Source: Thermoplasmata archaeon UBA184 (GTDB lineage Archaea; Thermoplasmatota; Thermoplasmata; Lutacidiplasmatales; UBA184). Taken from it: a stretch of DNA of 5,258 bases. The notes under the pieces were generated by a model, which did not search any database, was not told where the DNA came from, and saw only the letters and a program-made list of their open reading frames with translations. The position numbers and the translations under genes were made by a program. This document shows, piece by piece, positions 1 through 4,644 of the stretch (position 1 is its first letter; each line of letters begins with the position of its first letter). The stretch covers positions 46,516-51,773 of the forward strand of contig DAEB01000050.1 of assembly GCA_002495185.1 (NCBI GenBank). The letters are read 5' to 3'.

Positions 1-40
1 CCTATGGGTTGAGTCGTCCCGTACGAACGTCATATCGGAG

Positions 41-52
41 CCACCCGGGTGG
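41..52. repeat. 12-bp perfect palindrome upstream of tatA
   Basis: CCACCCGGGTGG is its own reverse complement. It sits 17 bp before the tatA start codon, just upstream of the ribosome site, in one of the only two non-coding spots longer than 20 bp in the window. A dimeric regulator site or a short hairpin in the leader are possible. In sequence this GC-rich a 12-bp palindrome is expected a few times by chance over this length, so only its location is suggestive. Confidence 0.3.
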
Positions 53-58
53 TCGCTC

Positions 59-63
59 GAGGA
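59..63 (+). promoter_or_regulatory. Ribosome binding site that decides the tatA start
   Basis: GAGGA ends 6 nt before the ATG at 70. This supports that ATG over the in-frame GTG at 49, which would place the ribosome site inside the coding region and add seven residues not typical of TatA ahead of the membrane helix. Confidence 0.6.
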
Positions 64-69
64 AAGCCG

Positions 70-276
70 ATGTTCGACTCTATCGACGACTGGCTGATCA
101 TCGCCGTGGTCGCGGGGATCCTGTTCTATGGGTCCTCGAAGATCCCACAGCTCGCGCACAGCCTCGGCCGCTCCGTCGGCGAGTTCAAGAAAGGACGGCT
201 CGAGGTCGACCGAGAGATCCGGGCCGAGCAGTCGACCTCCACGAACGCGAGCCCCTCGACGGGTCCGGCGCACTAG
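70..276 (+). CDS. tatA: TatA-type twin-arginine translocase subunit
   Basis: 68 residues. TatA proteins oligomerise with TatC to form the pathway through which folded proteins cross the cytoplasmic membrane. The family architecture is visible: a short N-terminus with acidic D6 and D7, one membrane helix (about 8-20), the hinge ending F-Y-G (19-21), then S-S-K-I-P-Q-L-A (22-29) leading into an amphipathic helix rich in Gly, Ser, Arg and Lys (about 23-43), and a short polar Ser/Thr-rich tail. The motif corresponds to the usual F-G-x-x-K-L-P-E-L of TatA. The ATG at 70 is preferred because GAGGA lies 6 nt upstream; a GTG at 49 would add seven residues. TatC follows after 111 bp on the same strand, and the Rieske gene downstream offers an obvious client. 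At this length TatA and TatE/TatB-like roles cannot be told apart by sequence, but the hinge favours TatA. I am confident of the family. Confidence 0.88.
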   Translation: MFDSIDDWLIIAVVAGILFYGSSKIPQLAHSLGRSVGEFKKGRLEVDREIRAEQSTSTNASPSTGPAH

Positions 277-326
277 CGCGTCCGGACCGCGCGAGCCGGC
301 ATGCGAGAGGGGTGGGGTCGGGGATT

Positions 327-344
327 CGGACGGACCGTCGTCCG
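327..344. repeat. Small inverted repeat in the tatA-tatC gap
   Basis: CGGACG and CGTCCG pair perfectly around a 6-nt loop (GACCGT). The repeat lies in the 111-bp gap between tatA and tatC, the only sizeable gap in the window. No T-tract follows, so it does not look like an archaeal or a rho-independent terminator. It could attenuate or stabilise the transcript, or be chance in GC-rich sequence. The rest of the gap is G-rich with no TATA-like or -10/-35-like element that I can support, and no convincing small ORF. Confidence 0.3.
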
Positions 345-387
345 GCCCGGGGCACGGGACCCAAGGGGGCCCGGGGGGTTGTGACGG

Positions 388-1224
388 GTGGGCGAGCTCG
401 ACCGACTCTTCGCCATCCTCGCGGAGGCCCGGCACCGACTCGTCCGAATCGCTCTCGTCCTCGCCCCGCTCTTCGGGTTCCTGCTCTTCTTCGAGCTCCG
501 ACCGCTGACCCTCTCCGTCGGCGGAGTCACCGTCCCGCTCGCCTACCCCTGGCCGAATCCGTTCTACAACATCACTGCCCAGGTCTTCCTCGCCATGGTC
601 TCCTGGATGCTCCCGCCGGGCGTCCAGCTCCTCAACATCGGGGTCGGCGACTCCATCCTCGTCCAGATGGAGATCGGGCTGCTGCTCACCGTCATCCTCG
701 GGATGCCCTGGATCGTCCACGAGGTCGGGGCGTTCCTCGTCCCGGCGCTCCGACGCAACGAACGGGCGCTCCTCCGTCAGATCGGGATCCCGGCGACCGC
801 GCTCTTCGCTCTTGGGACGGCGATCGGGGTCTTCGCCCTCACGCCGTTCACGTTCCGTCTGCTCTTTCTCTACGTCTCGGCGATGCGCCTCGCCCCGGTC
901 CTGGGAGTCCAGGAGTTCGTCACGTTCGCGCTCCTCTACTCGCTCGCCTTCGGGGTCGTCTTCGAGCTTCCCGTCTTCATCTACGCGCTCACGAGGCTCG
1001 GGGTCGTCCGCGCCGCGGCGTGGCGGAAGCACTGGCGGGGAGCGGTGATCGGCGCGCTCGTCTTCGGGATGGTTGTGACCCCGGACAACTCGGGGATCAC
1101 GATGCTCCTCATCGCCCTCCCGATGGTCGGGCTCTACCTCGGGGGCGCCTACTTCGCGGGCCGTTGGGAAGCCCGACGGCAACGGTCGCGCGCCCCGCCC
1201 GGGGCCGTGGCGGGGGCGGGATAG
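388..1224 (+). CDS. tatC: TatC, Sec-independent protein translocase core
   Basis: 278 residues, about the usual TatC length. TatC is the six-helix membrane receptor that recognises twin-arginine signal peptides and recruits TatA. Conserved landmarks are present: a cytoplasmic N-terminus L-A-E-A-R-H-R (11-17) in place of HLxELRxR, keeping Glu13, Arg15 and Arg17; F-L-V-P-A-L-R-R-N-E (116-125), matching the family F-x-x-P-A-L-...-E with Glu125 as the signal-peptide-contact Glu (Glu103 in E. coli); F-G-V-V-F-E-L-P (188-195), with Glu193 matching E. coli Glu170; and T-P-D (231-233) before the last helix pair, matching the TPPD region of E. coli. Hydrophobic segments lie near 18-36, 92-112, 133-160, 176-203, 217-232 and 236-256. 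The start is GTG at 388, the first start codon after an in-frame stop at 382-384; a G-rich stretch at 373-379 is a weak ribosome site. The next gene starts 4 nt after the stop. Family assignment is firm. Confidence 0.93.
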   Translation: MGELDRLFAILAEARHRLVRIALVLAPLFGFLLFFELRPLTLSVGGVTVPLAYPWPNPFYNITAQVFLAMVSWMLPPGVQLLNIGVGDSILVQMEIGLLLTVILGMPWIVHEVGAFLVPALRRNERALLRQIGIPATALFALGTAIGVFALTPFTFRLLFLYVSAMRLAPVLGVQEFVTFALLYSLAFGVVFELPVFIYALTRLGVVRAAAWRKHWRGAVIGALVFGMVVTPDNSGITMLLIALPMVGLYLGGAYFAGRWEARRQRSRAPPGAVAGAG

Positions 1225-1228
1225 TCCG

Positions 1229-1618
1229 ATGGCGCTCCTCTCGGACGTGGACTGGGTGATCATCGTGATCGTCGCGGCGTTCCTCCTTCTCGGCAAGGAC
1301 AGTGGCCCGACGATGCGTACGATCGGACGGTGGTACGGCCGAGCGATGCGCGTGAAGCAAGAGCTCCTCGCAGAGTTCACCAAGGCGGCGGACGTGCCCG
1401 TCGATCCCGGTCAGCCCCTCTCGATCCGGGGGGCGCTCCTCGGCCTGGACGCTCCCGCGACGCGCGTAAGCGGCATCCCGACCGCCGTCCGGGTTCCTCC
1501 GAGCGTCCCGTACACGCCGAGCCACGAGCCGACCCTTCCCTGGACCGGTGGCTACCCCGTCCCCACCTGGTCGACGACGTGGGGGTCGGGGAACGGGTCG
1601 GAGGAGGTGCGGTCGTGA
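1229..1618 (+). CDS. Divergent TatA/TatB-like protein with proline-rich tail
   Basis: 129 residues. Residues 7-50 have the TatA/B layout: an acidic start (D6-V-D8-W9), one membrane helix (about 9-22), then a short break (K-D-S-G-P, 23-27) and a basic amphipathic helix (about 28-50, with R30, R34, R38, R41, K43). The usual Phe-Gly hinge is replaced by Leu-Gly (21-22), and the K-L-P-E-L motif is degenerate with only Pro27 left. Residues 55-129 form a long, probably disordered extension rich in Pro, Thr, Ser, Gly and Trp, unlike a typical short TatA tail. The Asp-Trp followed by I-I at the helix start resembles the first TatA (D7-W8-L-I-I), which suggests paralogy. The ATG lies 4 nt after the tatC stop and the 3' end overlaps the next gene by 4 nt, so it is embedded in the tat/Rieske unit. 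A TatB-like role alongside the first TatA is plausible. A single-span anchor protein unrelated to Tat is the main alternative. Confidence 0.68.
   Translation: MALLSDVDWVIIVIVAAFLLLGKDSGPTMRTIGRWYGRAMRVKQELLAEFTKAADVPVDPGQPLSIRGALLGLDAPATRVSGIPTAVRVPPSVPYTPSHEPTLPWTGGYPVPTWSTTWGSGNGSEEVRS
1603..1609 (+). promoter_or_regulatory. Strong Shine-Dalgarno for the 61-residue gene
   Basis: GGAGGTG, within a longer GGAGGAGGTG run beginning at 1600, is a near-perfect match to the 16S anti-Shine-Dalgarno sequence and ends 5 nt before the GTG at 1615. It lies inside the last codons of the upstream TatA/B-like gene. It fixes the start of the small downstream gene and is the main evidence that this short ORF is translated. 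Confidence 0.7.
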
Positions 1619-1800
1619 GCGGGCTCTCCCCGGACGAGATCGTCGAGCTCACGGAGATCCTGATGGTGCTCCTGGGGATCGGGATCATCTGGGCGGTCTA
1701 CCACGGGAGCGAGCGAGCGGAGCTGCCGGGGGACGCCCAGATCCCGGACCCGGGGCAGGTCGACGACACGGTCCCCGACCAGAGCGGGAGGACGCTCTGA
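1615..1800 (+). CDS. Small single-span membrane protein, function unknown
   Basis: 61 residues, not matched to any family I recognise. It has a short acidic N-terminus (D7, E8, E11, E14), one hydrophobic helix (about 15-28, ending I-I-W-A-V-Y), then H-G-S-E-R and an acidic, proline-containing polar tail (36-61). The start is GTG at 1615, overlapping the previous stop as GTGA, with GGAGGTG 5 nt upstream. Its stop overlaps the ATG of the Rieske gene by 1 nt (TGATG). Perfect coupling on both sides argues that it is a real gene whose product is made in proportion with the Rieske protein. Candidate roles, all inferred, are a small subunit or assembly factor of the Rieske/cytochrome b complex, or a third, strongly degenerate TatA-like protein, since its Y-H-G-S-E-R-A-E-L-P faintly recalls the F-Y-G-S-S-K-I-P of the first TatA. 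It contains no cysteine and one histidine, so it is unlikely to bind a cofactor alone. Confidence 0.72.
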   Translation: MSGLSPDEIVELTEILMVLLGIGIIWAVYHGSERAELPGDAQIPDPGQVDDTVPDQSGRTL

Positions 1801-2633
1801 TGCCGGAGGGGTTCGACTGCTCCGCGACCTGCCCGTGGGCGGTGGACCGCGACCCGGCCCTCGGTTTCCCGGTCGGTCAGGTGCGACGGTTCGCGGCGAC
1901 GAACGACGACGACCTCGGAGACGTCGACGAGACGAAACGCAACGTGCTGAAGCTCCTCGCGATCGGTGGCCTCGTCGGGGCGGGAGCGGGCGGCCTCGTC
2001 GGAGGAGCCCTTCAGTACCTCCAGCCGCCGACCGTCGGCCTTTCGAGCTATCCCCGCGTCCAGCTCCTGGACGTCGACGGAGGCCCGCTCACCGTTGCGA
2101 AGGTCGAGGCGGAGTACAACGTCGGAACCTCGGCCCTCTACCTGTTCAACTATCCGCTGAGGAACGAGCCGAACTTCCTGCTCAATCTCTATCCGGCGGA
2201 CGGGAACCCCCCGGGTCCGAGCAACCCGGGCGCCGCGAACGTCCCGAGCGGGGTCGGGACGCACGGGTCGATCGTCGCGTACAGCGCCATTTGTCAGCAC
2301 CTCGGCTGCCCCGCGCCCGCGATCGCCTTCTACCCGCCCGGGACCTGTCCGCAGACTCCCGGGGGAAAGTCGTTCTACCTTCACTGCTCGTGCCACGGCT
2401 CCACCTACGACGCGACGAACGCGGCGTCGAACCTCACCGGGCCCGCGGTGTTGCCCCTTCCGCAGGTGATCCTCGAGGCGGACCCGTCCGGGAACATCTA
2501 CGCGACCGGGATGACGCCCTCGAGCCCGCCCGTGAACGGTCACATCAGCACGCTGACGGGAGACTACGGCGTCGGGGCCACGAGCCAGGTCGTGAAGGAG
2601 ACGCCGGTCATCCTCTGTAGCTTCCCATCGTAG
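1800..2633 (+). CDS. Rieske [2Fe-2S] protein of a bc-type complex
   Basis: 277 residues. Rieske subunits take one electron from quinol at the Qo site of cytochrome b and pass it to a soluble or membrane acceptor outside the cell. Box I is C165-Q-H167-L-G-C170 and box II is C196-S-C198-H199-G-S201-T-Y203. C165, C196, H167 and H199 are the cluster ligands, and C170-C198 is the expected disulfide. Ser201 and Tyr203 match the residues whose hydroxyls raise the redox potential in mitochondrial Rieske proteins. The N-terminus has about 45 polar, acidic residues with a C7-x3-C11 pair, then T-K-R-N-V-L-K (45-51) and a Gly/Ala-rich membrane helix (about 52-72). This resembles an uncleaved Tat signal anchor with K-R in place of R-R. 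Boxes I and II are separated by 25 residues, longer than in mitochondrial bc1, with an extra Cys183; Cys273 lies near the C-terminus. The ATG overlaps the previous stop by 1 nt, with GGGAGGA 7 nt upstream. Cytochrome b follows after 13 nt. A symbol such as petA or qcrA would be conventional. Confidence 0.95.
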   Translation: MPEGFDCSATCPWAVDRDPALGFPVGQVRRFAATNDDDLGDVDETKRNVLKLLAIGGLVGAGAGGLVGGALQYLQPPTVGLSSYPRVQLLDVDGGPLTVAKVEAEYNVGTSALYLFNYPLRNEPNFLLNLYPADGNPPGPSNPGAANVPSGVGTHGSIVAYSAICQHLGCPAPAIAFYPPGTCPQTPGGKSFYLHCSCHGSTYDATNAASNLTGPAVLPLPQVILEADPSGNIYATGMTPSSPPVNGHISTLTGDYGVGATSQVVKETPVILCSFPS

Positions 2634-2638
2634 GAGGG
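2633..2638 (+). promoter_or_regulatory. Ribosome binding site for cytochrome b
   Basis: GGAGGG starts on the last base of the Rieske stop codon and ends 8 nt before the GTG at 2647. It supports GTG as the start and couples translation of the two subunits. Confidence 0.65.
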
Positions 2639-2646
2639 CGGAAGCG

Positions 2647-4002
2647 GTGGGGGTCCTCTCGAACTGGTACAACCGGAGCCTCGACCGGATCTGGGGGTTC
2701 GTCGAAGACCGCACCGGGATGCGGAAGTGGGCCCTCCGACCTCAGCCCGACTTCACGTTCAAGCCGTCGTACTGGACCGGAGCGTTCGTCGCGGTCGCCT
2801 TCCTCTACCAGGTCGTCTCGGGCGCGCTCTTGCTTCTCTATTACCAGCCGAGCACCGCGCCCACGCTGACGGCGTGCGGCCAGCTGGCGGGCGCGTACTC
2901 GACCGCGCCGGCCGCATGGTGCTCGACGTACTACCTGATGAACTCCGTCCCGATGGGGAACCTCCTCATTTCGACGCACCTCTACGGCGCCTACGCGATG
3001 ATCTTCCTCATGTTCGTCCACTTCTTCCGCGGCTACTACCTCGGCGTCTACAAGGCGCCCCGCGAATTCTCCTGGATGGTCGGTAGCCTCCTCATGGTGA
3101 TGACCCTCGGGATGGGCTTCACCGGCTACCTGCTCCCGTACACCCAGATCTCCTACAACGCGACGAACGTCGGGCTCGTCCTCGCAATCCGCCTCCCCAC
3201 GTTCGGTCCGCTCCTCGGACCGTTCATCCTCGCGGACGGGACCTCGCAGGGTCTCCTGTCCCGGATGTTCGACGCGCACGTCGTGCTGATTCCGCTCGCG
3301 CTCGCCGGCCTCCTCTACGCCCACATCGCGCTCTTCGAGTCGCACGGGATCGCTCCCCCCGCGACCTCCGACCCGCTCCAACGACGCCGGTTCACCGAGG
3401 CGGAGGACCGGCAGCACGTCCCGTTCTTCCCGCACATCCTGTTCTACATGACCAAGTGGGGAGCGGTCTACCTCGGGGTCCTCTTCGGGATCGCCGCCCT
3501 CTGGCCGTGGTCGCTCCCGACGTACGTCGGCAACACCGCGGCGGTCGGCGTCGTGACCGAACCGGACTGGTACTTCCTCTGGCTGTTCAAGTTCGTCGAT
3601 TTCGCGGGCGTGACGCCGGTGATCGCGGTCGGGGTCTCCACCGTCCTGTTCCTCTACTTCCTCTTCCTCCCGTACCTGGACCGGTCGAAGCGCACGCATC
3701 CGCGGGACCGCCCGCTGTTCATCTGGGCGGGGACCTCCCTCCTCGAGTTCTTCATTCTCATGACCGTCTGGGGAGGAGAGACCCCGGGCGTCCAGATCAC
3801 CCAGATGACGGTCGCCACGACGCTCGGCCCGCTGTTCCTCGTGAACGCCGTGGTCATCGGCCTCTTCCACTGGAGGTACCGCTCCTCGTACCAGCGTCGC
3901 CTCGCCGCCCGGGTCACGCCCTACCCGGGGGCGTATGCTCCGTCCCCCTCCCCCGCTTCGCCGCCCCTCTCCGCGAGCTCGGAGGCGAAGTCCCTTGAGT
4001 AA
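2647..4002 (+). CDS. Cytochrome b, fused N- and C-terminal domains
   Basis: 451 residues. This is the diheme membrane subunit that oxidises quinol with the Rieske protein. Eight hydrophobic helices are visible, near 44-66, 105-132, 142-165, 208-232, 265-288, 319-343, 356-378 and 387-408, as in a single-chain bc1-type cytochrome b rather than split b6 plus subunit IV. Axial heme ligands are H111 and H125 in helix B (14 apart) and H211 and H226 in helix D (15 apart, the b6-like spacing). G-Y-L-L-P-Y-T-Q (160-167) is the helix C end motif. The Qo motif is P306-D-W-Y309 instead of PEWY. The position of the b6 cysteine that binds heme c-i, before F-L-x-Q-V, is Ala51, so no c-i heme is expected. 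The loop between helices A and B carries C78 and C92. The last 25 residues are Pro/Ser-rich. The start is GTG at 2647; the 3' end overlaps the next gene by 8 nt. Conventional names are petB or qcrB. Confidence 0.95.
   Translation: MGVLSNWYNRSLDRIWGFVEDRTGMRKWALRPQPDFTFKPSYWTGAFVAVAFLYQVVSGALLLLYYQPSTAPTLTACGQLAGAYSTAPAAWCSTYYLMNSVPMGNLLISTHLYGAYAMIFLMFVHFFRGYYLGVYKAPREFSWMVGSLLMVMTLGMGFTGYLLPYTQISYNATNVGLVLAIRLPTFGPLLGPFILADGTSQGLLSRMFDAHVVLIPLALAGLLYAHIALFESHGIAPPATSDPLQRRRFTEAEDRQHVPFFPHILFYMTKWGAVYLGVLFGIAALWPWSLPTYVGNTAAVGVVTEPDWYFLWLFKFVDFAGVTPVIAVGVSTVLFLYFLFLPYLDRSKRTHPRDRPLFIWAGTSLLEFFILMTVWGGETPGVQITQMTVATTLGPLFLVNAVVIGLFHWRYRSSYQRRLAARVTPYPGAYAPSPSPASPPLSASSEAKSLE
3981..3985 (+). 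promoter_or_regulatory. Ribosome binding site deciding the TTG start at 3995
   Basis: GGAGG inside the last codons of cytochrome b ends 9 nt before TTG 3995. No ATG or GTG lies in a better position in that frame, so it supports the rare TTG start. Confidence 0.6.
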
Positions 4003-4261
4003 CGAATCGCCGGCCCCGCCCGAATGGAGGACGAACGTCCTCTGGGGAATCCTTGCGGTCTTCCTGGTCATCGGGAGCCTCGGGGGAGCGACGTTCGTCT
4101 ACGGGCTCCTGGGAGCGGTTGCCGGAAGCTGGTCCGGGGCCGTCCTGGCGGTCGTCGGCGCGACCGTCGCGTTCCTTGCCTTCCTGTTCGTGGCGGGGAT
4201 CCTCTACCGCGTCGACCGATACCGCGGAGCGAACGAGCGGAGGGTCGAACTCTTTGAGTGA
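3995..4261 (+). CDS. Small two-helix membrane protein, function unknown
   Basis: 88 residues, no family recognised. The N-terminus (1-11, M-S-N-E-S-P-A-P-P-E-W) is polar and Pro-rich. Two hydrophobic, Gly/Ala-rich helices follow (about 15-40 and 47-71), then a highly charged end (Y-R-V-D-R-Y-R-G-A-N-E-R-R). By the positive-inside rule the C-terminus faces the cytoplasm, so both ends probably do. There are no Cys or His residues, which argues against metal or heme binding. The start is TTG at 3995, 8 nt inside cytochrome b (TTGAGTAA), with GGAGG 9 nt upstream. The 3' end overlaps the next gene in the same way (TTGAGTGA). Lying between cytochrome b and oxidase subunit I, it is best read as a small accessory subunit of either complex or a linker between them; this is inference from context. 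Small oxidase subunit IV-type proteins are a reasonable alternative that a profile search could test. Confidence 0.78.
   Translation: MSNESPAPPEWRTNVLWGILAVFLVIGSLGGATFVYGLLGAVAGSWSGAVLAVVGATVAFLAFLFVAGILYRVDRYRGANERRVELFE
4239..4244 (+). promoter_or_regulatory. Ribosome binding site deciding the TTG start at 4254
   Basis: GGAGGG ends 9 nt before TTG 4254, the same spacing as for the gene just upstream. It lies in the final codons of that gene and supports a second TTG start. Confidence 0.6.
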
Positions 4262-4628
4262 CCCCGAGCCGCCGACCGCGGAGGTCCGCCAGATCCGAAA
4301 CCGCCTCCTCGACCTCTACACGGCCGCGACGGCGCTCCTGCTCATCGGGATCGGCGTGCTGATCGTCTACTCGATCCGGCTCGGCTCGCTCACAAGCCCC
4401 GGGGCCCAGCAGTCGTTCGGCTACGCGCTCGCCCTGATGTTCCTGATGGCGGCCGTGATCGTCCACTTCGTCGACCGGATTTACCGGGTGTGGCCGTTCG
4501 GCCGGCGGATCCGGCCGGCATGGCCCGGCTACGTGTCGGTCGAAGGCGAGGTCCGGTTCCTGAAGGTCCTCATCCTCGTCGTGGCCGGGGCCGCCATCGC
4601 GTACGTACTAGGGGGACTTATTGCATGA
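4254..4628 (+). CDS. Small three-helix membrane protein, function unknown
   Basis: 124 residues, no family recognised. The polar, acidic N-terminus has an R-Q-I-R-N-R stretch (12-17) and is followed by three hydrophobic helices, near 22-42, 54-75 and 103-123. The loop after helix 2 is strongly basic (D-R-I-Y-R-V-W-P-F-G-R-R-I-R, 74-87), so it should be cytoplasmic and the C-terminus outside. There is one histidine (H71) in helix 2 and no cysteine, so a heme site formed by this protein alone is unlikely. The start is TTG at 4254, overlapping the previous stop by 8 nt, with GGAGGG 9 nt upstream; its own stop lies 16 nt before the oxidase start. Helix count and position just before oxidase subunit I suggest an oxidase or supercomplex subunit. 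This is contextual inference only; an assembly factor is equally possible. Confidence 0.78.
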   Translation: MSDPEPPTAEVRQIRNRLLDLYTAATALLLIGIGVLIVYSIRLGSLTSPGAQQSFGYALALMFLMAAVIVHFVDRIYRVWPFGRRIRPAWPGYVSVEGEVRFLKVLILVVAGAAIAYVLGGLIA

Positions 4629-4633
4629 CGCCC

Positions 4634-4639
4634 GAGGGG
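4634..4639 (+). promoter_or_regulatory. Ribosome binding site for oxidase subunit I
   Basis: GAGGGG ends 5 nt before ATG 4645. It supports that ATG over the in-frame TTG at 4621, which has only a weaker G-run (4611-4615) upstream and would add eight residues. Confidence 0.5.
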
Positions 4640-4644
4640 TTCCG

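Noticed and set aside
1..33. Possible divergent gene on the - strand starting at ATG 33
   Set aside because: Only 11 codons are in the window and the ribosome site is weak; cannot be judged without upstream sequence.
1..69. TATA/BRE or -35/-10 promoter
   Set aside because: Only a weak CATAT at 31-35; no element strong enough to call, and the true promoter may lie before the window.
327..344. Terminator after tatA
   Set aside because: The stem is short and no T-rich tract follows; tatC continues on the same strand and is functionally linked.
301..384. 27-codon ORF (ATG 301) between tatA and tatC
   Set aside because: Gly/Arg-rich low-complexity product and no coding signature; probably GC-rich spacer.
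9..1259. Long open frame on the + strand overlapping tatA and tatC
   Set aside because: Arg/Pro/Gly-rich out-of-frame translation caused by high GC; the other frame carries clear TatA and TatC motifs.
1698..2714. 338-codon open frame on the - strand opposite the Rieske gene
   Set aside because: Same GC-driven antisense effect; no recognisable motif, while the + strand encodes both Rieske boxes.
2608..4071. 487-codon open frame on the - strand opposite cytochrome b
   Set aside because: Low-complexity Arg/Glu/Asp-rich product typical of the antisense of a GC-rich hydrophobic gene; the + strand has all heme ligands and the PDWY motif.
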